Made by a program: the position numbers and the translations under genes. DNA of 64,000 bases from Desulfatiglans anilini DSM 4660. Its GTDB lineage: Bacteria > Desulfobacterota > DSM-4660 > Desulfatiglandales > Desulfatiglandaceae. The stretch lies in the NCBI RefSeq assembly GCF_000422285.1, contig NZ_AULM01000015.1, forward strand, positions 19,304 to 83,303, given 5' to 3'. Below the pieces are notes generated by a model. It was not told the DNA's origin, did no database searches, and worked only from the letters and a program-made list of their open reading frames with translations. Of the stretch, positions 1 through 9,536 are shown in pieces. How positions within the stretch are numbered: position 1 is the first letter of the stretch; every line of letters starts with the position of its first letter.

Positions 1-1947
1 CTTCCGGATATCGCCCCCGGGCAGCGTTACGGTTACCGGGTCCACGGACCCTGGAATCCGGAGGCTGGTCATCGCTGCAACCCCGGCAAGCTCCTGCTGG
101 ATCCTTACTCCAAGGCCGTCGATGGGCTGGTGGATTGGAACGAGGCGGTTTTCCAGCATTGTTTCAACGACCCCGAGGGGCCGGCCAACACTGCGGACAG
201 CGCACCGTATGTGCCGAAATCGGTGGTGGTCAACCCCTATTTCGATTGGGGCAACGACCGTCCGCTTCGCAGGCCCCTTCACGAGACCGTCATCTATGAG
301 GTGCACGTGAAAGGTTTCACCGCCCGCCACCCGGGTATCCCTCCCGAGATCCGCGGCACCTTTTCCGGCTTGAGCCACCCTCTGGTGCTGGACTACCTCC
401 TGGAACTCGGGGTTACGGCCGTCGAATTGATGCCCGTACACCAGTTCATCCACGATGCCCATCTGGTCGAAAAGGGTCTCCGGAACTATTGGGGGTACAA
501 CTCCATCGCCTATCTGGCCCCGCACAACGAATATGCAGCGAAGGGGCGCTTGGGGGAGCAGGTCCCCGAGTTCAAGCAGATGGTCAAGATGCTGCACCAG
601 GCCGGCATCGAAGTGATCCTGGATGTCGTTTACAACCACACCGCCGAAGGAAATCATCTTGGTCCGGTGCTTTCTTTCAAAGGGATCGACAATGCAGCCT
701 ATTACCGTCTGGTGGAAGGGGATCCCCGGTACTACATGGATTATACCGGGACCGGCAACACCCTCAACATGCGGCATCCTCATGTGCTGCAGTTGATCAT
801 GGATTCACTCCGTTACTGGGTGCTCGAGATGCATGTCGACGGCTTCCGCTTCGATCTGGCGGCGGCTCTTGCCCGGGAGCTTCACGATGTCGACCGCCTT
901 TCGGCATTTTTCGACCTGATCCAGCAGGATCCCGTAGTGAGCCAGGTCAAACTGATCGCGGAGCCATGGGATGTAGGCGAGGGGGGGTATCAGGTGGGGA
1001 ACTTCCCACCTCTTTGGTCCGAATGGAACGGCAAGTACCGCGACTGCATCCGGAGCTTCTGGCTCGGCGAAGACCAGGCGCTTGCCGGGTTCGCTTATCG
1101 TCTGACCGGAAGTTCCGATCTTTATGAGAGGAACGGGCGCAGGCCTTACGCCAGCATCAATTTCATTACAGCGCACGATGGGTTCACCTTGCAGGATCTG
1201 GTGAGCTACAACGAAAAGCACAATGAAGCGAACGGGGAGGAGAGCAGAGACGGAGAAAACCACAACCGTTCGTGGAACTGCGGGGTGGAAGGACCCACCG
1301 CCGACCCGTCGATTCTGGCACTGCGGGGGCGGCAGAAACGAAACCTTTTGGCCACGTTGTTCTTCTCTCAGGGCATTCCGATGCTTCTGCACGGGGATGA
1401 GGCCGGGCGAACGCAGAATGGAAACAACAATGTCTATTGTCAGGACAACCCCCTGTCCTGGTTCAACTGGGAGGAACTGGACGAGGACTTCCTTGCCTTC
1501 GTACGAAAACTCATCGCGCTGCGGAAGGATCACCCGGTTTTCAGGAGAAGGGGCTGGTTTTTGGGGCGCGCCATCCACGGGAGCGAAGTGCACGATATCG
1601 GGTGGTTTGCCCCAGGCGGCGAACAAATGACGGAGGAGGCCTGGCACAGCGCCTCGGTAAAGGCGTTGAGCGTCTTTCTGAACGGGGATGCCATCCTCTA
1701 TCCGGATGCCTATGGAGAAAGGGTGGTGGACGACAGCTTCTTGATTCTTTTCAATGCCCATCAGGAGGCGCTTTCCTTTAAATTGCCGGGTCCGGAGTGG
1801 GGTGAACGCTGGCGCCCGGTGCTCGAGACGGGGGAAGGATGGGGCTTGGCCTCTGGGACCGGGAGGCGGGAGTACGAGAAGGTCTACGGGGCTTTGGAGG
1901 AGGTACGGATCGGGGAGCGGACCGTTCTCTTGCTGATGAGGGTGTGA
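1..1947 (+). CDS. glgX: Glycogen debranching enzyme GlgX/TreX, 5'-truncated by window edge
   Basis: Hydrolyses alpha-1,6 branches of glycogen or limit dextrins in the cytoplasm. The frame is open from base 1 and its first residues (GQRYGYRVHGPWNP) already lie in the N-terminal beta-sandwich of the family, so the start codon is upstream of the window. GH13 motifs are intact: the nucleophile in HVDGFRFDLA, the acid/base Glu in LIAEPWDVG and the transition-state Asp in TAHDGFTL. The C-terminal HGDEAGRTQNGNNNVYCQD stretch is typical of GlgX/TreX. The stop is 22 bases before treY, so the two are probably one operon linking debranching to trehalose formation. TreZ is not in the window. Confidence 0.95.
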   Translation, partial: LPDIAPGQRYGYRVHGPWNPEAGHRCNPGKLLLDPYSKAVDGLVDWNEAVFQHCFNDPEGPANTADSAPYVPKSVVVNPYFDWGNDRPLRRPLHETVIYEVHVKGFTARHPGIPPEIRGTFSGLSHPLVLDYLLELGVTAVELMPVHQFIHDAHLVEKGLRNYWGYNSIAYLAPHNEYAAKGRLGEQVPEFKQMVKMLHQAGIEVILDVVYNHTAEGNHLGPVLSFKGIDNAAYYRLVEGDPRYYMDYTGTGNTLNMRHPHVLQLIMDSLRYWVLEMHVDGFRFDLAAALARELHDVDRLSAFFDLIQQDPVVSQVKLIAEPWDVGEGGYQVGNFPPLWSEWNGKYRDCIRSFWLGEDQALAGFAYRLTGSSDLYERNGRRPYASINFITAHDGFTLQDLVSYNEKHNEANGEESRDGENHNRSWNCGVEGPTADPSILALRGRQKRNLLATLFFSQGIPMLLHGDEAGRTQNGNNNVYCQDNPLSWFNWEELDEDFLAFVRKLIALRKDHPVFRRRGWFLGRAIHGSEVHDIGWFAPGGEQMTEEAWHSASVKALSVFLNGDAILYPDAYGERVVDDSFLILFNAHQEALSFKLPGPEWGERWRPVLETGEGWGLASGTGRREYEKVYGALEEVRIGERTVLLLMRV

Positions 1948-1969
1948 CGGAAAAATGAGGTCGGACGGA

Positions 1970-4639
1970 ATGAAGAAGATTCCCAGAGCGACCTACCGCA
2001 TGCAGTTTCATTCGGGGTTCACGTTTTACGATGCGGCGGGTTTGAGCGACTATCTCGAGGCGCTCGGAATCAGCCATTTATACAGTTCGCCCTGTTTGAA
2101 GGCGGTCAAAGGGAGCACCCACGGCTACGATGTGGTGGATCATTCGCGCGTCAACGAGGAACTCGGCGGAGAAGCAGGGCGAAGGGTGCTGTGCGAAGCG
2201 CTCGCCAGGCGCGGACTGGGAATGGTGCTCGACATCGTCCCGAACCACATGGCTGTCGGGACCCCTGAAAACCGCTGGTGGTGGGATGTCCTCGAAAATG
2301 GTCCGTCGAGCCCTTACGCCGCTTATTTCGACGTGGACTGGAACCCCCCGGAGGACCGCCTGGCCAACAAGATCCTGCTGCCGATCCTGGAAGACCATTA
2401 CGGCAGGGTCATCGAGGCGGGGAAGGTCAGGGTGCTGCGAGAGGGGGCGCGATTCGTGATCCAGTATGCCGGGCACCGGCTGCCGGTGGCGCCCCGCTCG
2501 CTTTCCGCGTTGTTGGCCGAGGCTGCCGAGAGGGCGTCGTCGGACGAACTGGCCTTTTTTTCCGAGGCCTTGTCCGCCCTGCCGCTCCCCACTTCCACCG
2601 ACGCTGCGAGCATCCGGCGCCGCCAGCGCGACAGGAGGGTCATCGGCGGGCAGCTTTCCGAACTGCTCGAGCGGGCGCCTGCGTGCGCGCGGGCACTCGA
2701 CGAGGTGGTCGAAGAAGAGAACCGGTCGATCGACCGGCTGGATTTTTTCCTGGACCAGCAGAATTACAGATTGGCTTATTGGCGAGCGGGAGCGCATGAA
2801 CTCGGCTACCGGCGGTTCTTCGACATCGCCGCTCTGGCGGGCCTGCGCATCGAATTCGAACAGGTATTCCTAGAGACGCATGCCAGGATCCTCGAGTGGG
2901 TTCGGGACGGCAGTCTGGACGGCCTGCGGATCGATCATCCGGATGGCCTGCGGGATCCCGGGGAATATCTCACGCGCCTGCGAAGAGCGGCTCCCCATGC
3001 CTGGATCGTGGTCGAGAAGATCCTCCAGCCGGGCGAACGTCTGCCGGACGGGTGGGATGCCGCCGGGACGACAGGCTATGACTTCCTGAACCTGCTGGGC
3101 GGCCTGTTCGTCCACTCTGCGGGAAAGGAACCGCTCTCGGCGTTTTATGCGGATTTCTGCGGTGAACGGAGCGAATACGCGGCCATAGCCCTGGAGAAAA
3201 AGCGCCAGGTCCTGGCCGAGCTCTTCGGGAGCGAAGTGAACCGCCTCACCGAGCAGCTGGTGCAGATCTGCGAGCGCCACCGGCGCTACCGGGACTACAC
3301 GCGCCACGATATCCAGGGCGCTTTGCGTGAGATCATGGCCTGTTTCGATGTGTACCGGACCTACGTGCGCCCCGGTGAGGGTCCTGTCCGGGAGCAAGAC
3401 CGTGCCGTCATCGTGGAGGCTGTCGAGAGGGCATCGGAGAACAGGGCCGAGATCGAAACGGACCTCTTCGGGTTTATCGGGAAGATTCTGCTGATGGAGG
3501 TCCGCGGTGAGGCAGAGGCGGAGTTCGTCCTGCGTTTCCAGCAGGTGACTGGGCCTGTGGCGGCCAAGGGGCTCGAGGATACGACCTTTTACTGTTACAA
3601 CCGGCTGATCGGGCTGAACGAGGTAGGGGGGGACCCCGCCGCCTTCGGGGTTTCGCTGCAGGCGTTCCATGAGGCGATGCTGGAGAAGGTGCGGCGTGAG
3701 CCTCATGGCATGCTCTCCACCTCGACCCACGACACCAAGCGGAGCGAAGACGTGCGCGCGCGGCTGGCCCTCCTCTCCGAGATTCCGGCGGATTGGGGTA
3801 GGGCAGTGCGGGCCTGGTCGCTTGAAAATGAGCGTTACAGGCGCGCCGGTATTCCTGATCGGAATTTCGAGTACCTCCTCTACCAAACCCTTGTGGGGGC
3901 CTGGCCTATCGAACCGAAGCGCGTCAGGACCTTCGCGTTGAAGGCCGCCCGCGAGGCCAAGACGCATACCTCCTGGACGAAACCGGTGCGGGAGTACGAG
4001 GCCGGTTTGGATCGTTTCGTTCAGCTGATCATGCAGAACGAGGCCTTTCATTCGAAGATCGAGGACTTCGTTCAAAAGCTTGTCCTGCCCGGGAGATTGA
4101 ATTCCCTATCGCAGATGCTCATCAAACTGACGGCGCCCGGGGTGCCGGATCTCTATCAGGGGAGTGAACTCTGGGATCACAGTCTGGTCGATCCGGACAA
4201 CCGCCGCCCCGTCGATTTTTCATTGAGACAGCGGCTGCTGTCGGAGTTAAAAGAACTCGGCCCGGCTGATGTGCTTGCGCGGATGGACGAGGGGCTTCCC
4301 AAGTTGTGGTTGATCCAGAAGACGCTGGAACTCAGGAAGCGGCGGGAGGCGTTCTTCCTTTCCCAGGACTACGCACCGCTCTACGCCTGCGGGCGGAAGG
4401 CCGAAGCGGTTGTAGCCTTCTCCCGCGCCGGAAAGGTTGTCGTTGTTGCGCCGCGCTTCCCCTTGAAAGGCGGCGGAGAGTGGGGGGATACGAGCCTCGC
4501 GCTTCCACCGGGGCGCTGGCGGGATGCCTTTTCCGATGCCCGTTTCGAAGGGGGCGAACGGCGGGTGGCAGACCTTCTGCGGCTTTTCCCTGTTGGTCTT
4601 TTGTGCGAGGAGGACAAGCAGTCCCCCTCCCGGAAGTGA
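1970..4639 (+). CDS. treY: Maltooligosyl trehalose synthase TreY
   Basis: Converts the reducing end of maltodextrins from an alpha-1,4 to an alpha,alpha-1,1 bond, giving maltooligosyl trehalose. The 889-residue product starts MKKIPRATYRMQFH, as TreY proteins do. An in-frame ATG at 1955 exists, but the 1970 ATG has GAGG about nine bases upstream and gives the usual N-terminus. GH13 features visible: STHGYDVVDHSRVN, DIVPNHMA, GLRIDHPDGLRDPGEY (nucleophile region), VVEKIL (acid/base Glu) and STHDTKRSEDVRAR (transition-state region). The C-terminus carries the family's PGVPDLYQGSELWDHSLVDPDNRR signature. It lies directly downstream of glgX. TreY normally works with TreZ; here treT on the facing strand offers a separate trehalose route. 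Confidence 0.95.
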   Translation: MKKIPRATYRMQFHSGFTFYDAAGLSDYLEALGISHLYSSPCLKAVKGSTHGYDVVDHSRVNEELGGEAGRRVLCEALARRGLGMVLDIVPNHMAVGTPENRWWWDVLENGPSSPYAAYFDVDWNPPEDRLANKILLPILEDHYGRVIEAGKVRVLREGARFVIQYAGHRLPVAPRSLSALLAEAAERASSDELAFFSEALSALPLPTSTDAASIRRRQRDRRVIGGQLSELLERAPACARALDEVVEEENRSIDRLDFFLDQQNYRLAYWRAGAHELGYRRFFDIAALAGLRIEFEQVFLETHARILEWVRDGSLDGLRIDHPDGLRDPGEYLTRLRRAAPHAWIVVEKILQPGERLPDGWDAAGTTGYDFLNLLGGLFVHSAGKEPLSAFYADFCGERSEYAAIALEKKRQVLAELFGSEVNRLTEQLVQICERHRRYRDYTRHDIQGALREIMACFDVYRTYVRPGEGPVREQDRAVIVEAVERASENRAEIETDLFGFIGKILLMEVRGEAEAEFVLRFQQVTGPVAAKGLEDTTFYCYNRLIGLNEVGGDPAAFGVSLQAFHEAMLEKVRREPHGMLSTSTHDTKRSEDVRARLALLSEIPADWGRAVRAWSLENERYRRAGIPDRNFEYLLYQTLVGAWPIEPKRVRTFALKAAREAKTHTSWTKPVREYEAGLDRFVQLIMQNEAFHSKIEDFVQKLVLPGRLNSLSQMLIKLTAPGVPDLYQGSELWDHSLVDPDNRRPVDFSLRQRLLSELKELGPADVLARMDEGLPKLWLIQKTLELRKRREAFFLSQDYAPLYACGRKAEAVVAFSRAGKVVVVAPRFPLKGGGEWGDTSLALPPGRWRDAFSDARFEGGERRVADLLRLFPVGLLCEEDKQSPSRK

Positions 4640-4778
4640 GCTGTTCAAATGGAGCCGGAGAGGGGGTGAGGGCGTTCTCGATCGAGACCCGGACGTCTGC
4701 CTCGCGGGAACCGGAGAGCGGCAGTGTCCTAGGAGGATGGGCGAGTGTGGTCAGGTCCGCCCCCTGGAGTGCGGATTT

Positions 4779-6029
4779 TTAAGAGAGCTCGATCCGGTCT
4801 CTCTGACCGTGCAGGATTCCGAAGATCATGGTCAAGTATTCCCGCAGGTGCCGGGTGATCAGAAAGTTTTCCCGCACGAATGCCTTCGCTTTTGCGCCGA
4901 TCCTGCGCATTTCCTCAGGCTTGTGGAACAAATACCGGATCCGCAAGGCCGCCCCCTCCGGGGTGTTGACCAGAAATCCGGTGTGGTGGTCGATCACCTG
5001 GATCCGGATGCCGCCCGTGTCGCCTCCGATGACGGGTTTTTCCTTCCACATCCCCTCCGTTACGGTCAGCCCGAACCCTTCCTTGACTGATTTTTGGATC
5101 ACGATGTCCGCGGCCCGCTGAAGGGCGTTGATGGTCCGATGGGCGTCGGGCGGCAGCAGAAGTACATGGATGTCGGGATCGTGGTCTGCGGCTCTGCGCA
5201 CTTCCTCCAAAACGGCCTCTCCTTCGGGGTCGTCCGAGGCGCCGCCGCCTGCGAGAACCAACTGGATGCCAGGCACGAAGCGCTTCGCCATTCGATAGGC
5301 CTCGATGACTCCTACGGGGTCTTTGAAGCGGTCGTAGCGCGAAATCTGAACGACAGTGGGGCGCTCTGGGTCGATACCGAATCGCGCTCGGACCTCCGCG
5401 ACCTCTTCCAACTCGAGGTCGACGTTCTTTTCGTGCAGGGGGTCGATGCTCGGCGGGATCAAATAGATGGAATGGGGAAGCCGCCGCGCGAAGGCCGCGA
5501 GGGAAAAAACGCTGGCATCGTAATGCCTGACATGTTCGTAGAGGTATTTCCAGACCGCGCGGGAGGGGTGACTGGCATCGATATGACAGCGCCAAAGCCA
5601 CTTGTTTTTCCGGCGCGGATAGTGGCGGATCAGCGCCGCAGGTTGCGGGTCATGAACGATGACGATATCCGCTTCTTCGAGGATGCCCCTCAAATTTTCA
5701 GCTGCTTCAGCGTTGGCCGACTCGTATGCCTTGAAATGGAAATCGGGTATGGAAACCTGCCTGCCCTGCATGCCGTTGTGGAAGGCCTTCGTGCATTCGT
5801 AGAAATCCTGGCCCCCGCTGATGACCTCCCAATGCGTCTCGATGCCGAGTTCATTCATGAGGGGGACCATTTTGTGCAGAATCTCCGCCACGCCTCCCCC
5901 GAGGCGCGTGGAATTGATGTGCACAAGGCGCATTCCCTTGAGCGGGGCGGCGAGTTGATAGAGATGCCCCACCACATCCTGGCCGGTGATCTCGGCATAT
6001 TGCGCGAGCATAGTCGAGAATCCATTCAT
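4779..6029 (-). CDS. treT: Trehalose glycosyltransferring synthase TreT (GT4 family)
   Basis: A retaining GT-B glycosyltransferase that joins nucleotide-activated glucose and glucose into trehalose, or runs in reverse. The 416 residues include the N-terminal loop HINSTRLGGGVAEILH, the middle CHIDASHPSR typical of TreT, QISRYDRFKDP opening the donor domain, and the C-terminal donor-site region KEGFGLTVTEGMWKEKPVIGG with the conserved Glu pair. The start ATG at 6029 sits just after the DUF5752 stop codon, so the two genes are tightly coupled. It converges with treY across 139 bases in which no clear terminator was seen. With glgX and treY this makes a trehalose/glycogen island, probably for osmoprotection. 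Confidence 0.88.
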   Translation of the reverse strand: MNGFSTMLAQYAEITGQDVVGHLYQLAAPLKGMRLVHINSTRLGGGVAEILHKMVPLMNELGIETHWEVISGGQDFYECTKAFHNGMQGRQVSIPDFHFKAYESANAEAAENLRGILEEADIVIVHDPQPAALIRHYPRRKNKWLWRCHIDASHPSRAVWKYLYEHVRHYDASVFSLAAFARRLPHSIYLIPPSIDPLHEKNVDLELEEVAEVRARFGIDPERPTVVQISRYDRFKDPVGVIEAYRMAKRFVPGIQLVLAGGGASDDPEGEAVLEEVRRAADHDPDIHVLLLPPDAHRTINALQRAADIVIQKSVKEGFGLTVTEGMWKEKPVIGGDTGGIRIQVIDHHTGFLVNTPEGAALRIRYLFHKPEEMRRIGAKAKAFVRENFLITRHLREYLTMIFGILHGQRDRIELS

Positions 6030-6030
6030 T

Positions 6031-6708
6031 CTAAGGCCTCTGCTCTCCGGAAAAGTGGGAAACGAAAGACTTCAGCAGTTCCATACGCAGGTCTGAAAGG
6101 GATGAGAAATAGGGGTCGATCCGTGCGATGGCGTCACACAGCGGCTCGTAGGAATCTCCCTGCGAGCGGAGCCAGAAGCGGAAGTCGTCCAGATGGTTCC
6201 GGTTGCGCTGTCTTGCATCGATGAAATGAAAGAAGATGCTCCCGAGCGATATTGTCGGCAGCACCCGCGTCAGCATCGCCGCATCGGTTACCTGGACGTT
6301 CGGGTTGAAGACCACGATTTGCGAGCGGATGAACTCGAACTGGCGATCCCTCTCCGCCCAGGCAGGCGTATCGGTCTGGTAGAGGGCGTCTTCCATGATG
6401 TCTAAGAGTTCCGCGCGCAGATTCTCGATCGTGTCGAATGCAGCCGGATCGATGACTGCCAGACGTTCGGCGAGGGCCTTGTTGTGGAGGCTCCGATACA
6501 CCCAGATGGCGAAATCGTTGTGGTATTCCGGGTCATCGAAACGGGGACGGAGAAGCCCGCCCCAGAAGTGGTAATAGATGCTTGCAGGGTCGATACGTTC
6601 GATGATCTCTCTTAATTCACGCAGATTCCGGGCTTTTTCTCCGGTGGCGATGGCGATCAGCGCGCAGTCTTTGATGGCGAAAGGGTCGGTCTGGATCGTT
6701 TCCATCAT
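6031..6708 (-). CDS. DUF5752 family protein, partner of TreT
   Basis: The 225-residue soluble protein has no predicted membrane segment. It is built of two similar halves: one with ASIYYHFWGGLLRPRF, the other with GSIFFHFIDARQRNRN. Each is followed by a stretch resembling DFAIWVYRSL / DFRFWLRSQG, which suggests an internal duplication. It matches what I recognise as DUF5752, commonly found beside trehalose synthase genes; its biochemical role is not established. Tandem ATGs lie at 6708 and 6705 with AGGTG just upstream. The frame stays open further upstream but lacks family similarity there. It is the first gene of the two-gene operon with treT. Confidence 0.75.
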   Translation of the reverse strand: MMETIQTDPFAIKDCALIAIATGEKARNLRELREIIERIDPASIYYHFWGGLLRPRFDDPEYHNDFAIWVYRSLHNKALAERLAVIDPAAFDTIENLRAELLDIMEDALYQTDTPAWAERDRQFEFIRSQIVVFNPNVQVTDAAMLTRVLPTISLGSIFFHFIDARQRNRNHLDDFRFWLRSQGDSYEPLCDAIARIDPYFSSLSDLRMELLKSFVSHFSGEQRP

Positions 6709-7017
6709 AACACCTGTTGAAGCACTAGGGTTGGATGTTTCCCCGGTGTCAGGGGTGAAAAAGCCTCCCGCTGTTAGCCCGGCGACCGATAGTGCCGCAG
6801 GGATCGCCTTACGCCTAACAGACACACGGAGGCTGCTCAACCGGGCGGTTTTCTAAACGTGCCCTTTGAGCATTCTATGAAATTCTAGCGCAGATGATTC
6901 AACTTTTCAATCGCTTCAGAACAGCGGCGTTTTTCAGGCGCCCCCCGGACTGGCCTGTACGGGCCGTTGAGGCCGGTTTCACATCCGGTGCTCGGGAACG
7001 ATCATCCGTCACGACCG

Positions 7018-7129
7018 CGGCGACCTCCAGGTCGCCTCCGCGCAAGCGTGGGATTCCCTTGATATTGCTTAAAAAGCCTCCTTTCTGGATTGGAAACTGG
7101 GCTCTAGCGGGAAATCATTTCCGGATGGA
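7018..7129 (+). repeat. Dispersed palindromic repeat, copy A (partial)
   Basis: The right half of a repeat family that recurs five more times in the window. It keeps the hairpin CGACCTCCAGGTCG, the TTGATATTG segment, TGGATTGGAAACTGGGCTC and the end GGGAAATCATTTCCGGATGG. The left half has decayed. The rest of the 6709-7212 gap holds no convincing gene. Confidence 0.8.
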
Positions 7130-7212
7130 CGCTTCCTTTAGAAAATAGGCGGTCTGCAAGAAGGGTGCACCCGAGGAACCTCAGGGAGCGGTCCGGCGCA
7201 TTCCTCAAAACA

Positions 7213-8385
7213 TCAATGAAACTGCCGCCGGAAGCGCCACAGACCGATGCCGAACACCGTGGCGCCGATGAGCGCCATGGCGAGGATGTCGTCCCAGAGG
7301 AGCTTCAGGCCGGCGCCCTTGAGGAGGATGCCGAAGCTCGCGTCGATGAAATAGTGCAGCGGGGAAAGGGTCATGAAGAACACCATCACACGGTTCATGG
7401 CCTCGGGAGGGGTCCAGTTGCCGGATAGAAAGAGCATCGGGGCCACCATCAGCACGGTCAGCATGCCGACCTGGGCCATGTTCCGGGCGAAGGTGGCGGC
7501 GAGAACTCCGAGGCCGGCGGTGGTGAAGACATAGAGCGCCGTCACGGCGAAGAAAAAGAGCAGGCTCCCCCGGAAGGGGAGATGGAAGACGGCCCCGAGG
7601 ACGGAGAAGAGGCAGAGGGCGGTGCCGGCGAGGATCACCGCCGACATCGCCGCGATCTTGGGCAGCACGATCTGGAAGGAGCTGAGGGGCGAGACGAGGA
7701 GCTGCTCGATCGTGCCCCGCTCCTTTTCCCGCACGAGGGCGGCGGCCGGGAGCAGCACGACCAGCACGGTGATGATGTTCAGGAGCTCGGTCAGGGACAT
7801 GAACCAGGTGTTGTTCTGGTTAGGGTTGAACCAGACGCGCGTCTGGTTTTCGATCAGCGGCATCCGTTCGAGGGCGTCCTCCCCGAGCCCCGCGCGCCGC
7901 ATGCCGACCTCCATCCCGTACCCGCTGACGATTTCCGACGCATACGATGAGGCCAGGAAACCCAGCACGGAGTTGGTGGTGTCCACCAGGAGGAGGACAT
8001 CGGCTGATTCGTCTTCGAGCAGCCGCTTTTCGAAGTGCTCAGGAATGTCGAGCACCAGCATCGCCTCGCCCCGGTCGAGAAGAGCGATTCCGCCCCGCTC
8101 GTCCGCGGTTTCCCCCATGAAGCGGAAATAGGGCGGGCGGAAGCGGTGGATCAGTTCGCGGGAGGCGGTCGAGCGGTCGTGGTCCTGCACGAAGAGGCGC
8201 GCCTGCTTCAGCTCCAGGCTGACGCCCGACCCGGCCAGATAGATGTCCAGGGTGAAGGCGTAAAGGATGAAGAGCATGAGGATCGGGTCGCGGTAGAGCT
8301 GTCGCAGCTCCTTCACGGTCAGGGATGCGACGCGCTGAAACCAGACCCTTGGGGAAGACGAAATGCTTCGGGTGTGTCCGCTCAT
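7213..8385 (-). CDS. ABC-2 type transporter permease (distal gene)
   Basis: An integral membrane permease of the YbhR/YhhJ type. Residues 1-40 hold a cytoplasmic start and one membrane segment, followed by a large periplasmic domain (about residues 50-180, with HFEKRLLEDESADVLLLVDTTNS) and five or so C-terminal membrane helices. The segment AALVREKERGTIEQLLVSPL is the conserved ABC-2 coupling motif. Its ATG overlaps the previous gene's stop as ATGA. It is the last gene of the HlyD-ATPase-permease-permease operon and probably exports a drug or hydrophobic compound together with the paralogous permease upstream. Confidence 0.9.
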   Translation of the reverse strand: MSGHTRSISSSPRVWFQRVASLTVKELRQLYRDPILMLFILYAFTLDIYLAGSGVSLELKQARLFVQDHDRSTASRELIHRFRPPYFRFMGETADERGGIALLDRGEAMLVLDIPEHFEKRLLEDESADVLLLVDTTNSVLGFLASSYASEIVSGYGMEVGMRRAGLGEDALERMPLIENQTRVWFNPNQNNTWFMSLTELLNIITVLVVLLPAAALVREKERGTIEQLLVSPLSSFQIVLPKIAAMSAVILAGTALCLFSVLGAVFHLPFRGSLLFFFAVTALYVFTTAGLGVLAATFARNMAQVGMLTVLMVAPMLFLSGNWTPPEAMNRVMVFFMTLSPLHYFIDASFGILLKGAGLKLLWDDILAMALIGATVFGIGLWRFRRQFH

Positions 8386-9536
8386 GCCTTCGGCCTCTTG
8401 CTGAACAGGATGAAGCCAGCAGAAAAGACGATCAGGGCGTAGACCGCAAGCACCAGGAGATCACCCCACAGGACCTCGAGACCGATGCCCTTCAGGAAGC
8501 TTCCTACCGCGATATTGGTGTAATACATGGCCGGGATCAGGTGGGCGGTGATCTTGGCCTGGCCCGAGAGGGAGGCGATGGGGATCAGAAACCCCGAATA
8601 CAGGACGGCGGGCACCAGGGTCAGGATGACGGTCACGATGATGGCGGCGATCTGGGTCCTCACGAAGACGGAGATCAGGAGCCCGATCCCGGTCGTGCAC
8701 AGGAGATAGAGGACGGAGGCGGGCAGGAAGAATCCGAGCTGCCCCTTGAAGGGTGCCCCGTAGAGCTGGACCGCCAGGACCCAGAGGAGCGTCATGTTGA
8801 GCGTCGAGATGATGACGTAGGGGGCCAGCTTCCCGATCAGGAACTCCCCGCGGCTGACCGTGGAGGCGTAGATATTGTAGATGGAGCCGTTTTCCTTCTC
8901 CCGCACGACGCCGATGGCGGTCAGGAAAGGCGGCGCGATCATGAGGATGACCATCAGGAGGCTCGGCGCGATCGACCAGATGCTCTTGGCGCTCTGATTG
9001 TAAAGATACCGGATCTGCAGCCCCACCGGCTGGAGCATCTCACGCGCCCGGTCCCTGTCCTTTCCATCCTGTTCGGCCAGGTGCCGCGAGACCAACTCCA
9101 TGGTGACGGCGTTGTTGATGGCCGTGACGTAGCTCTTGGTAGTCTGGGCGCGTGACGGGAAGGTCCCGTCGATGAGGGTCTGCACGGCGGCCGGACGTCC
9201 TGCCAGAAGCCTCTTTTCGAAATGCTCGGGGATGATGACGGCTGCGCGGATGACGTTGTCGCTGAGCAGGGGGTCGATGCCGCGCTCGTCGTCGAGGTAT
9301 CCCTTGAAATCGAAATAACGCGACTCGATGAATCGGTAGGCGTAATCGCGGCTCAGGCGTGAGCGGTCGTGGTCGACGACGGCGAAGGGAAGGTTCTCTA
9401 CGTCGAGCGAGATCCCGTATCCGAAGAGCAGCATGAGGACCCCCGGCACCACGAAGGCGAGGGTGAAAAAAAGGCGGTCGCGCAGGATCTCGCGCCACTC
9501 CTTCTGGGCGACGATGAAGACGCGCTTCCATTTCAT
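8382..9536 (-). CDS. ABC-2 type transporter permease (proximal gene)
   Basis: A 384-residue permease with the same plan as its neighbour: one N-terminal helix (FTLAFVVPGVLMLLFGYG), an extracytoplasmic domain containing HFEKRLLAGRPAAVQTLIDG, and a C-terminal helix bundle. AIGVVREKENGSIYNIYASTV is the ABC-2 coupling segment. Both ends overlap neighbouring genes by ATGA, so translation is probably coupled. The two permeases likely form a heterodimer, as in YbhFSR-type exporters. Confidence 0.9.
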   Translation of the reverse strand: MKWKRVFIVAQKEWREILRDRLFFTLAFVVPGVLMLLFGYGISLDVENLPFAVVDHDRSRLSRDYAYRFIESRYFDFKGYLDDERGIDPLLSDNVIRAAVIIPEHFEKRLLAGRPAAVQTLIDGTFPSRAQTTKSYVTAINNAVTMELVSRHLAEQDGKDRDRAREMLQPVGLQIRYLYNQSAKSIWSIAPSLLMVILMIAPPFLTAIGVVREKENGSIYNIYASTVSRGEFLIGKLAPYVIISTLNMTLLWVLAVQLYGAPFKGQLGFFLPASVLYLLCTTGIGLLISVFVRTQIAAIIVTVILTLVPAVLYSGFLIPIASLSGQAKITAHLIPAMYYTNIAVGSFLKGIGLEVLWGDLLVLAVYALIVFSAGFILFSKRPKA